Positions 18,187-24,591 of a stretch of 25,771 nucleotides of DNA are shown here, piece after piece. The notes under the pieces are model-generated. The model made no database searches and was not told where the DNA came from. It saw only the letters and a list, made by a program, of their open reading frames with translations. The stretch is from Alphaproteobacteria bacterium (GTDB lineage: Bacteria; Pseudomonadota; Alphaproteobacteria; Rs-D84): the NCBI GenBank assembly GCA_013316395.1, contig WSMU01000010.1, positions 1 to 25,771 on the forward strand, read 5' to 3'. Position 1 is the first letter of the stretch; each line of letters opens with the position of its first letter. Position numbers and translations under genes: made by a program.

Positions 18187-18371
18187 GTAATAAGGAGACT
18201 TATTATGCGGAATTAGTAACTCCGCTCAATACCCGCTTGTATGTGCGTGAAACATACCAGCTCTGTTAATGGGCTGGATGGTGATGAATAATCAATAAAT
18301 CACTTGCATGGTATTGTGCAGTTACTAGCTCCAGCCCCGCTATGTCTTTTTCAGCGGGCTTTTATATTTTT
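18187..18371 (+). ncRNA. structured RNA, copy A of a three-copy family
   Basis: Elements in order are: 5' hairpin TAATAAG/CTTATTA (18188-18205); closing stem AGTAACT (18215-18221) with AGTTACT (18320-18326); inner stem CAATACC (18227-18233) with GGTATTG (18310-18316). Inner hairpins are GTATGT/ACATAC, CCAGC/GCTGG and GTGAT/ATCAC. The terminal hairpin AGCCCCGC/GCGGGCT has a T-rich tail. GGCTGGA (18272-18278) can pair instead with TCCAGCC (18330-18336), which overlaps the terminator's left arm. AAGGAG followed by ATG CGG AAT TAG (18205-18216) gives a possible three-codon ORF. No gene follows before the promoter of copy B, so this copy may act as a free small RNA. No known RNA family was recognised. 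Confidence 0.72.
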
Positions 18372-18376
18372 AACGG

Positions 18377-18404
18377 TTGATTTTTACCGCCGTTGGAATA
18401 TAAT
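18377..18404 (+). promoter_or_regulatory. promoter of structured RNA copy B
   Basis: TTGATT (18377-18382) and TATAAT (18399-18404) are 16 bases apart; the expected start is near 18411, six bases before the 5' hairpin. Confidence 0.68.
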
Positions 18405-18410
18405 AAATGC

Positions 18411-18598
18411 ATAATTCGTAACCCCTTGTTACGGTGCGAGGCTTAAGAACCTTAACACACAAGGTGCGCCTGAAACAGGCGCAGGCGCAAACTTCAACCC
18501 CTATGGTTGGAGGCCGACATCATATATTGAAAGTGTCGGGCAATACCTTGTGATTGTTCTTAACCTCCAGCCACTTGAATTTATTCCGGTGGTTTTTT
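18411..18598 (+). ncRNA. structured RNA, copy B, leader of the small HTH gene
   Basis: Elements are: 5' hairpin CGTAAC/GTTACG (18417-18433); closing stem GAGG-c-TTAAGAAC (18438-18450) with GTTCTTAACCTC (18556-18567); inner stem CACAAGGT (18458-18465) with ACCTTGTG (18545-18552). Hairpins are GCGCCTG/CAGGCGC (18466-18482), CAACC/GGTTG (18495-18509) and CCGACA/TGTCGG (18514-18539). A weak terminal stem AGCCAC/GTGGTT (18569-18594) runs into a T-run. GGTTGGAGG (18505-18513) can pair with CCTCCAGCC (18564-18572), giving nine pairs with one G-U, which would undo the closing stem and the terminator. The HTH gene starts 27 bases after the T-run with no promoter between, so it probably depends on read-through. 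Confidence 0.75.
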
Positions 18599-18624
18599 GT
18601 TTAACAAACAAGGGGGAGGGAATA

Positions 18625-18861
18625 ATGACACCTGCAAGCCTATGGCGTGCGATTGATAAAATTGCCGAACAAAACGGAAAAAGTCCGTGTGGGCTGGCCC
18701 GTATTTCAAAACTAAATCAAACAACATTTAACCCTAGCAAACGGGTATATCCCGATGGGCGGGTTCGCTGGCCTAAATTGGAAACAATTGACAAGGTATG
18801 CCGGGCAACGAATACGTCAATGCTTAAATTTATGTATATTGTTGCAGAATGCGAAAAATAA
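18625..18861 (+). CDS. small HTH regulator, N-terminal part of an S24-type repressor
   Basis: A 78-residue protein. The series SLWRAIDKIAEQNGKSPCGL, then ARISKLNQTTFNPSKR and DGRVRWPKLETIDKVC, closely follows the DNA-binding N-terminus of alphaproteobacterial S24-peptidase repressors. The protein stops where the linker and peptidase would begin, so it cannot self-cleave like LexA or CI. GGGGGAGGG lies just before the ATG at 18625; an upstream in-frame ATG at 18550 lies inside the RNA leader and is rejected. It is directly downstream of RNA copy B and closed by a shared bidirectional terminator. Targets are unknown. A small Xre-like protein has the same arrangement behind copy C. Confidence 0.85.
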   Translation: MTPASLWRAIDKIAEQNGKSPCGLARISKLNQTTFNPSKRVYPDGRVRWPKLETIDKVCRATNTSMLKFMYIVAECEK

Positions 18862-18867
18862 AAAAAC

Positions 18868-18894
18868 ATCCCGCCACATGGCGGGGATTTTTTA
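18868..18894. terminator. bidirectional terminator between the HTH gene and fabZ
   Basis: ATCCCGCC / GGCGGGGAT with an ACAT loop has a T-run on the right and an A-run on the left, so it can serve both converging genes. Confidence 0.88.
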
Positions 18895-19344
18895 TTCTGA
18901 TTTTTCCGGCTTGTCACGGAAATCCATCATTGCGGTAAAGGTTGCCTCTGCTACTTTTTTACCGCCAACCATGGCAATACCATGGAATTTAAACATGCGC
19001 ATTTTGGACATAACCAGTTCCACATGCAATTCCAAAACATCGCCCGGCAATACCATGTGGGAAAACTTAATCTTTTCCATTGTGGTAAAGTACCCCAGCG
19101 CACTGCCGTCTGTATAACCCAGGCGCGACAGCGCGATAAAGCACGCCGTCTGGGCCAGTGCCTCTATCTGTAATACGCCCGGCATAATCGGCTTGCCCGG
19201 GAAATGGCCCGCACACCAGAATTCATCATCGCGGACATAGTGAATGCCCACGCCGCTGTTTTCATTGTATTCGCGAATTTCATCAACCAGGCGCATGTGC
19301 CCGCGATGCGGAATAACCTGTTCTATTTCTTTGGCCCCTAACAT
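18892..19344 (-). CDS. fabZ: 3-hydroxyacyl-ACP dehydratase FabZ
   Basis: A 150-residue hot-dog-fold enzyme dehydrating (3R)-hydroxyacyl-ACP in fatty acid synthesis. The start region IEQVIPHRGHMRLVDEI is typical. The catalytic histidine is His47 in GHFPGKPIMPGVLQIEALAQ and the acidic partner Glu61, matching the E. coli His54/Glu68 spacing. It follows lpxD by 15 bases with AGAGAGGTAAGGA before its ATG, so the two are cotranscribed. In most proteobacteria lpxA comes next; here the operon ends at a terminator. Confidence 0.96.
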   Translation of the reverse strand: MLGAKEIEQVIPHRGHMRLVDEIREYNENSGVGIHYVRDDEFWCAGHFPGKPIMPGVLQIEALAQTACFIALSRLGYTDGSALGYFTTMEKIKFSHMVLPGDVLELHVELVMSKMRMFKFHGIAMVGGKKVAEATFTAMMDFRDKPEKSE

Positions 19345-19359
19345 CTTTCCTTACCTCTC

Positions 19360-20409
19360 TTATTTCGTTGTTTTTGCCATGCGGCGCAATATGGCATAAT
19401 GCCGCATGAATTCAGTCCCAGGGCCGGCCGGATAACCCATATGCCGCGCGCCGTCCGGAACATCGCGGAAAACGCCGCTGTTTGCACCAACCTCTGCGTC
19501 GTTTCCTATCTTTACCCCGTTTGCAATACCAACATGCCCGCCCAGCAAAGCACGGTCACCAACAACCGTTCCCCCGGCCAGGCCCACACCGGATGCCAAA
19601 AAGCATTCGGACCCGACAACAACACCGTGTGCAATCTGGCACAGGTTGTCTATTTTTGTTCCGTCACCGATACGGGTGTCGGTCATTGCGCCCCGGTCAA
19701 TGCATGTGTTTGCACCAACAGACACGCGGTCGCCTAAAACCACGCGACCCGTGTGCGGGATAAATACGTTGTGGCCGTCCTGGCGGGTATAGCCAAAGCC
19801 GTCCTTGCCTATTACGGCGCCGGCGTTTATTACGCAATCGGCCCCGATTGTTGCATTTTCAATATGTGCGCCTGTCTGCACTATGGTGCCGCGTCCAATC
19901 GTTACATTTTGCCCGATATAGGCGCCCGGGAAAATCTTTACATCCGGCTCTATTACCGCGCCGCGCTCTATCGTGGCAAACTGGCCCACATAGACAGTTT
20001 TCTTTTCGCGGAAAAATACGCCGCGTGCAACGGATGCACGACGACTGATGCCAAAGCGTGGCGGCTGCTTATAAATCTCGCCCAGAATTTTTACAATATT
20101 GCCGCGCGGGCTATCCGTGACCAGCAGTGTTGCACCCGCCGGCGCATCCTTTATCTGCTCCGGCTGCAGCAGGATTACAGACGCGCGCGTGTTGCGCAGT
20201 ACCTCTATGGGTAAGATTTTAAAGGCCGCACTGTTCTGTTCTGTGGAATAAAAGGCCAGTTGGCCCGGTTTTGCATCCGCAATCGGTGCCACGCCCCCAA
20301 TTACCGTATCGGCCGCCCCCTGCAGACGCAGACCGAATTTTTCCGCCAATTCACCCGCAGTTGTTTTTACAGCCCGCGGCATCATCAAAGATTTAATAAC
20401 GTTTAACAT
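19360..20409 (-). CDS. lpxD: UDP-3-O-(3-hydroxyacyl)glucosamine N-acyltransferase LpxD
   Basis: A 349-residue enzyme of lipid A synthesis. An N-terminal uridine-binding domain (to about residue 110; IGGVAPIADAKPGQLAFYS) precedes a left-handed beta-helix of hexapeptide repeats (GAYIGQNVTIGRGTIVQTGA and on) and a C-terminal helix. The conserved catalytic region is present at NVFIPHTGRVVLGD with INAGAVIGKDGFGY before it. The frame is open 23 codons further upstream, but those residues (FSFNFFFYRY) do not look like LpxD, and they cover the promoter. ATG at 20409 sits six bases after a TATAAT with no Shine-Dalgarno, so a leaderless message is likely. Confidence 0.93.
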   Translation of the reverse strand: MLNVIKSLMMPRAVKTTAGELAEKFGLRLQGAADTVIGGVAPIADAKPGQLAFYSTEQNSAAFKILPIEVLRNTRASVILLQPEQIKDAPAGATLLVTDSPRGNIVKILGEIYKQPPRFGISRRASVARGVFFREKKTVYVGQFATIERGAVIEPDVKIFPGAYIGQNVTIGRGTIVQTGAHIENATIGADCVINAGAVIGKDGFGYTRQDGHNVFIPHTGRVVLGDRVSVGANTCIDRGAMTDTRIGDGTKIDNLCQIAHGVVVGSECFLASGVGLAGGTVVGDRALLGGHVGIANGVKIGNDAEVGANSGVFRDVPDGARHMGYPAGPGTEFMRHYAILRRMAKTTK

Positions 20410-20415
20410 GCCGCG

Positions 20416-20421
20416 ATTATA
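20416..20421 (-). promoter_or_regulatory. -10 element of the lpxD-fabZ operon
   Basis: A consensus TATAAT on the minus strand ends six bases before the lpxD ATG. The -35 region is weak (TTTTAA at a 16-base spacing). Confidence 0.5.
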
Positions 20422-20492
20422 GCGATAAAAAAAGAAATTAAAAGAAAATTCGTAACTCTGGCCAATACGGCCCGGCAAAGCGGTAGAAAGAT

Positions 20493-20521
20493 TTGACTTT
20501 AACCTCGTAAATTTTTATGAT
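20493..20521 (+). promoter_or_regulatory. promoter of the two-gene secreted protein operon
   Basis: TTGACT (20493-20498) and TATGAT (20516-20521) are 17 bases apart; AAGGAAAGCGAGAG precedes the ATG at 20546. It is divergent to lpxD. Confidence 0.68.
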
Positions 20522-20545
20522 AAAATCTAAGGAAAGCGAGAGAAA

Positions 20546-22369
20546 ATGAAATCCTTTACTCATGTTTTAGTAGCGGCGCTGATAATGGCGCCATGCGCCG
20601 GTACCGCGGCGGCACCTTTGTCCGGCACGGTGGGCAGTAATTTAACCGCCTATAATCCCAACGGCGGGGCTATAAATAATAATGAGTGGAATTCCATGAT
20701 GAACAGCCGCAGCGGGACCGGCACGGCCGCCACGGCGGATTTTGGAAACTGTAATTCTGTGATTTTACGCTGTGCGTCGCCAAAGTGTGCAAATGGCGGC
20801 TGTACATCGATTGATGTGGCGACGCCAATTGTTGCCGGATGCGTGGCATCAAACGCGGCGTGTAAGCAATATGGCGACGACCTGACACAGTATATTGCGG
20901 CCCAGTTGGTTGCAAACTCTACGGCAAAGGCGAATGCCCAAATGGCGGCCGCCGCCGACGCTGCGGCCCAACAGTCGGCTGCACAAATGCAACAGATGCA
21001 GGCCCAGATGCAGCAAATGCAGCAGGAAATGGCCAGCCAGAACGCCCAGCAGATTGCACAGTTGCAATCCGCCCTGGAGCAGCAGCAGCGTGAAGCCGAG
21101 GCCGCCCGTGCCGAGGCACAGGCCGCGGCATCCGCCGCAGCATCGGCCGCCGCGACACAAAGTGCGCCCGCACCTACGGGTGGGACATCTGATGCCTCTG
21201 CCACAACTACGACCGTGATGGAGGGCCTGACAGAGGCACAGCGCATTGCCGCCAATGCCGGTGTATCCGCCGATATCTTAGCGCGCGAGCAAGTAGCCGG
21301 CCAGATAATGTCATCGCTGGAAAACGCACAACAAAATTTGAACAAGGCCAAGGCCGCGATGCAGGCCGCATTTAGCTATGCGGGATGTACCACATCGGGT
21401 GATAATTGCGTCGGCCCAAAGCGTGTGTCGGTCTTTCGTCAAAAGGCGATGGAATTTTTCGACCCATACGATGCTGTTTTAGATGAGCTCTACGATGCGC
21501 TTATTACCGCCCAGTCTGTCGGTGTTGATATAACAGATATTTATATGATGCTTAACGGCAGTTGTAATGTTTGGGGTGAATATCTGTGTTATGGCGGCAT
21601 GCAGGAGACTATTGGAACATACTATGAAAACGGGCGCCTGACCCAGGGCCAGACCGTTTCTTGGGCCAAGTACGATGAAACCAGCTGCCCGAATGGAAAA
21701 TCTGTTAGTACGCAATATAGCAAGGGCGGCATGGAATGTACGGTGGGCGCGGTTATTCCGCCCGAAGACTCACCGGCATGTACCCTGAACCGCACGCTTA
21801 CCGATATGGAAGAGGTTCAGCGCAACTTCCTGTTTGCGGATGCCGGCGACCTGGATGAGCATGTGCGTATAGGATGTGCGTCGTCTGCGTTGGAAAGCTC
21901 TAATCTGTTCCGAAACCGCAAAAAGCAGGCGTCAATAGATATTGAAACACTAGAGCGTATAATTTCCCAAGATGCGCCGGCAATGTTTGGTTCAAACAAA
22001 TTTGGTACATCTATGGACCCGCGGATTGACGGACCAAAGTATTGTGCGGTTAACTCGACCAGTTATATGGATTTGCAAAAAGCGGCATCGCTGAAAAAAC
22101 TGCCCAGCCGTATATGCGTAAGTGACAAATCACTGGCGACAACATTTACAACAAATGGTGCGGTGTCTGCTGCTGACTATGACGCAGCTGTCACACACTA
22201 TTCTGCGAACGAGACACAAGCGAATATGTTTGCGGACCCGAACTATCAAAACGCGTCTGATTGTTCAACACACGGGGGCACCCCTCAATATAACACTGAT
22301 AACTCTTATAAGCAGTGTGATTGTAGCGGGACGCGGCATTGGGTTAAAGGCAATTGTGTACTGATATAA
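20546..22369 (+). CDS. secreted protein with Gln/Ala coiled coil and cysteine-rich ends, unknown function
   Basis: A 607-residue protein. The signal peptide ends near GTAAA (residue 23). Residues 69-106 hold six cysteines (69, 76, 81, 86, 99, 106). A long helical stretch at about 130-205 is rich in Gln, Met and Ala (QMQQMQAQMQQMQQEM), a probable coiled coil, followed by an Ala/Ser/Thr linker. Residues 225-340 are helical (FFDPYDAVLDELYDALITAQ). The C-terminus ends with a compact cysteine group (573, 591, 593, 604) in the form C..HGG...Y...CDCSG. No known family was recognised. The next gene begins on the base after its stop, so the two are almost certainly translated together and may form one envelope complex. 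Confidence 0.82.
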   Translation: MKSFTHVLVAALIMAPCAGTAAAPLSGTVGSNLTAYNPNGGAINNNEWNSMMNSRSGTGTAATADFGNCNSVILRCASPKCANGGCTSIDVATPIVAGCVASNAACKQYGDDLTQYIAAQLVANSTAKANAQMAAAADAAAQQSAAQMQQMQAQMQQMQQEMASQNAQQIAQLQSALEQQQREAEAARAEAQAAASAAASAAATQSAPAPTGGTSDASATTTTVMEGLTEAQRIAANAGVSADILAREQVAGQIMSSLENAQQNLNKAKAAMQAAFSYAGCTTSGDNCVGPKRVSVFRQKAMEFFDPYDAVLDELYDALITAQSVGVDITDIYMMLNGSCNVWGEYLCYGGMQETIGTYYENGRLTQGQTVSWAKYDETSCPNGKSVSTQYSKGGMECTVGAVIPPEDSPACTLNRTLTDMEEVQRNFLFADAGDLDEHVRIGCASSALESSNLFRNRKKQASIDIETLERIISQDAPAMFGSNKFGTSMDPRIDGPKYCAVNSTSYMDLQKAASLKKLPSRICVSDKSLATTFTTNGAVSAADYDAAVTHYSANETQANMFADPNYQNASDCSTHGGTPQYNTDNSYKQCDCSGTRHWVKGNCVLI

Positions 22370-23200
22370 ATGAAAATGAAAAAAAATGATTTTAAAAAGC
22401 TAATAAAAGGCCAAGGGCTATTGGTTGCTGCGATATGTGGTATCTTGGTTGCGGGGCCGGTCCGCGCGGCGGGCGATGGCTGCGAGGATGAAAAGAACGA
22501 CCGTATAACGCCGGAGCTGGCGCTGTGCAGTGTGCATGCTTATAACATAGGCAGCTCGTCTAATCCTATGGGTGCAGACAAGCAGCTAATGAAGGAAATA
22601 ATAGCCCTGAAAACGACGGTTATCACCCAACAGATGAACAAGCAATACGAATACATGGAGGCCATGATTCGTCGCTTTAAGACACAACTGGAAAAGGCCG
22701 TCCTTACCACCAAGCTGCAGGCGGCGGGTGCCACGCCCACATCCGGCAGTGGTACAACAGCCGGCGGGGGCTCTTATGGTGGGGCATCTGGCAATATGAT
22801 GGGCGGGGTCGCGAACAATGGTCTGGCTACGGCCGAAGATTGTATGAATACATACGCATCTACCGCCGATGTGATGCAGTGCCTGCTGCGTAATGTATCA
22901 AAGATACAGACCGCGGTTGCGGCGGGCGACCTGGGCACGGCCCGGCGCCAATTGGCCACTGACCGCGCGACATTGAATTCTTTTAATCGTATGTCAATTA
23001 CCGCCGCATCCGGCCAGCAAGGCGCCGCGCCAAACGTCCCGTGCCAGAATGCCCTGGCGGCGGACCAAACATGCGCCCGTGCGGTTCGCTCTGGCAGTCG
23101 CCGTGAAGACCTGACCACATGTCTGGGGCAGATGCGCGCCTGCATAATCGCTAATTCCGAAGCGTTACAGAACGCAAACCGTCAACAGACACGTATTTAA
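22370..23200 (+). CDS. secreted protein partnered with the preceding gene, unknown function
   Basis: A 276-residue protein starting immediately after the previous stop (TAAATGAAA). A basic start (MKMKKNDFKKLIKG) and hydrophobic segment end at GPVRA (residue 33), a signal peptide. Residues about 65-105 form a charged amphipathic helix (MNKQYEYMEAMIRRFKTQLE). A Gly/Ser linker follows, then a cysteine-bearing helical C-terminal half with CQNALAADQTCARAV and CLGQMRACI, similar in style to the C-x(6-9)-C helical pairs of the 5081 protein. No family was recognised. Confidence 0.8.
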   Translation: MKMKKNDFKKLIKGQGLLVAAICGILVAGPVRAAGDGCEDEKNDRITPELALCSVHAYNIGSSSNPMGADKQLMKEIIALKTTVITQQMNKQYEYMEAMIRRFKTQLEKAVLTTKLQAAGATPTSGSGTTAGGGSYGGASGNMMGGVANNGLATAEDCMNTYASTADVMQCLLRNVSKIQTAVAAGDLGTARRQLATDRATLNSFNRMSITAASGQQGAAPNVPCQNALAADQTCARAVRSGSRREDLTTCLGQMRACIIANSEALQNANRQQTRI

Positions 23201-23210
23201 AAAATACCAC

Positions 23211-23239
23211 TGGACAAACCGGAAAAAATACTTTAATAT
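23211..23239 (+). promoter_or_regulatory. promoter of tRNA-Val
   Basis: TGGACA (23211-23216) and TAATAT (23234-23239) are 17 bases apart; the predicted start is about 13 bases before the tRNA. Confidence 0.6.
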
Positions 23240-23258
23240 GCATCTCGCTTAAGTGTAT

Positions 23259-23335
23259 GGATGTTTAGCTCAGTTGATTAGAGCATCTCGTTTACACCGA
23301 GAGGGTCGGGGGTTTGAGTCCCTCAACATCCACCA
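23259..23335 (+). tRNA. tRNA-Val (anticodon UAC)
   Basis: A full cloverleaf: acceptor GGATGTT/AACATCC, D stem GCTC/GAGC, anticodon stem TCTCG/CGAGA with loop TTTACAC (anticodon TAC), five-base variable loop, T stem GGGGG/CCCTC with loop TTTGAGT, discriminator A and encoded CCA. It has its own promoter and terminator. The junction to the following terminator shows no sign of an integrated element. Confidence 0.97.
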
Positions 23336-23342
23336 AGATTTT

Positions 23343-23365
23343 CCGCCCATACGGGCGGTTTTTTT
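23343..23365 (+). terminator. terminator of tRNA-Val
   Basis: CCGCCC / GGGCGG around ATAC is followed by seven T, eight bases after the tRNA end. Confidence 0.88.
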
Positions 23366-23396
23366 ATGGAGAAGATACATAAAAGGATACAGCACT

Positions 23397-23618
23397 ATGA
23401 AAAAAGACTGGAAAAAAGAAGCAAAAGAAATTTTGGAAATATTGGCGTACACTGCGGTTAGCGCATTTGTGGTTTTTCATGTAAACTATAGCTGCTCACG
23501 CAAGCCGGACACGCAGCCGACAGACGATACGGCCAAGGTAAAGGCGGCCAGTGTTGCCGCGGATACAATTACCGCCCGCAATTCGTTGGTTCGCAATATC
23601 AGTGGCAAGGTTCGCTAA
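23397..23618 (+). CDS. small single-span membrane protein, unknown
   Basis: A 73-residue protein starting at 23397, with AAAAGGA about ten bases upstream. A lysine-rich cytoplasmic start (MKKDWKKEAKEI) leads into one hydrophobic segment at about 14-30 and a polar tail with a cysteine just outside the membrane (NYSCSRKP). No family was recognised. The frame is open upstream through the tRNA, but that part is not coding. It lies 46 bases before the lipoprotein gene and may share its transcript. Confidence 0.65.
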   Translation: MKKDWKKEAKEILEILAYTAVSAFVVFHVNYSCSRKPDTQPTDDTAKVKAASVAADTITARNSLVRNISGKVR

Positions 23619-23664
23619 AATATTGTAAAATACTCGGCGTATATAAATCGGAAAGGAGAAAGCT

Positions 23665-24312
23665 ATGAAACAATTCGCAACATTTGCGCTGATGGCGGCA
23701 TTTTTGGCCGGCTGTACGACAACCAATCCCTATACGGGTCAGTCACAGACGTCCAAGGCCGTATGGGGCACCGCAATCGGTACGGCCGTTGGTGCCGGAA
23801 CGGGGGCGCTGGTTGCCGGCAACAGTGGCAAGGGTGCCCTGGTTGGGGCCTTGGCTGGTGCGGCCGTTGGTGGTGGCGTTGGCTACTATCTGGATGTCCA
23901 GGAGGCGGAACTGCGCGCAGAGTTGGCATCGACCGGTGTTGGCGTTGTTCGCGATAATGACAGCATTCGTCTGATTATGCCTGGTAATATCACATTTAAG
24001 ACCGATTCTGCGGATATCAATGCAAACTTTTATGCGACATTGAATTCCGTGGCAAAGGTTTTGAATAAATACAGCAATTCAACCGTAATGGTGTCCGGCT
24101 ATACCGACAGCACCGGCAGTGCGGAATATAACCAGAGCCTGTCACGCAATCGTGCGGCGGCCGTTGCGGCATATCTCCAGGGCCAGGGTGTCGCGGCTAA
24201 ACGATTCGAAATAATCGGTATGGGCTCTTCCAATCCGATTGCATCCAACGCTGATGCGGCGGGCCGTGCCCAGAATCGTCGCGTGGAAATCAAGATTATT
24301 CCGAATAAATAA
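23665..24312 (+). CDS. OmpA-family lipoprotein with glycine zipper (YiaD-like)
   Basis: A 215-residue protein. Lipobox LAGC places the acylated cysteine at 17. A glycine-zipper hydrophobic region covers about 34-75 (GTAIGTAVGAGTGALVAG), followed by an OmpA C-terminal peptidoglycan-binding domain at about 95-213: ITFKTDSADIN, GYTDSTGSAEYNQSLSRNRA and the closing AGRAQNRRVEI, with the Asp and Arg positions of the diaminopimelate-binding motif present. It probably anchors the outer membrane to the cell wall. GGAAAGGAG stands before the ATG. Pal is an alternative, but the glycine zipper and lack of a tol cluster favour the YiaD group. Confidence 0.92.
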   Translation: MKQFATFALMAAFLAGCTTTNPYTGQSQTSKAVWGTAIGTAVGAGTGALVAGNSGKGALVGALAGAAVGGGVGYYLDVQEAELRAELASTGVGVVRDNDSIRLIMPGNITFKTDSADINANFYATLNSVAKVLNKYSNSTVMVSGYTDSTGSAEYNQSLSRNRAAAVAAYLQGQGVAAKRFEIIGMGSSNPIASNADAAGRAQNRRVEIKIIPNK

Positions 24313-24319
24313 TCCGAAT

Positions 24320-24349
24320 AAAAAAATCCCCCGATTGGGGGATTTTTTT
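24320..24349. terminator. bidirectional terminator
   Basis: ATCCCCC / GGGGGAT with a GATT loop is flanked by seven A and seven T, serving both the lipoprotein gene and the converging HTH gene. Confidence 0.92.
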
Positions 24350-24560
24350 ATTTGCGTGATTTATATGCCAGCAAAGAAAACGCCGCATTCATCAGGCGAC
24401 GCGTCACCTCTTCGGGAAATACCTCTTTCCCGATTTCACAGCGCTTATATTGCTCCTTTGGCATGCGTAGTAATGACGCCGCCTCTGGCGTCGTTATGCG
24501 CAGGAATTTTCGCGCCAAGCGCATTGCGTTGCCATAGTATCTTGCATCAATCAGTGTCAT
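24348..24560 (-). CDS. small Xre-like HTH protein behind RNA copy C
   Basis: A 70-residue protein starting MTLIDARYYG at 24560, with GGAGG nine bases upstream. An open extension to 24599 is rejected because it covers the ribosome site and the RNA's T-run. The middle has the Xre pattern: LARKFLRITTPEAASLLRMP then EQYKRCEIGKEVFPEEV, where the glutamate-glycine pair follows the recognition helix. No other domain is present. Only about 32 bases separate the ATG from the end of RNA copy C and they contain no promoter, so it is probably expressed by read-through of that RNA. Its target is unknown. Confidence 0.8.
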   Translation of the reverse strand: MTLIDARYYGNAMRLARKFLRITTPEAASLLRMPKEQYKRCEIGKEVFPEEVTRRLMNAAFSLLAYKSRK

Positions 24561-24591
24561 TGTTTTTTTCCTCCATGGGTTTTTAGTTATT

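Noticed and set aside
18187..18598. CRISPR array or mobile-element repeats between infB and fabZ
   Set aside because: The two units share structure, not sequence; there are no regular repeats, terminal inverted repeats or transposase remnants.
18550..18624. Upstream start for the HTH protein
   Set aside because: The extra 25 codons lie inside the closing-stem strand and terminator of RNA B; the ATG at 18625 has a strong SD and matches the family start.
20410..20478. 23-codon N-terminal extension of lpxD
   Set aside because: It contains the TATAAT element and encodes a sequence unlike LpxD.
20936..21180. Long antisense frames opposite the coiled-coil region
   Set aside because: They arise from the low-complexity Gln/Ala coding sequence on the + strand and have no start context or domain.
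23259..23365. Integration site for a mobile element at tRNA-Val
   Set aside because: No integrase, no repeated tRNA 3' end and no composition change follow the tRNA.
23253..23396. Upstream extension of the small membrane protein gene
   Set aside because: The extension runs through tRNA-Val and its terminator; the ATG at 23397 has a ribosome site and starts a sensible membrane protein.
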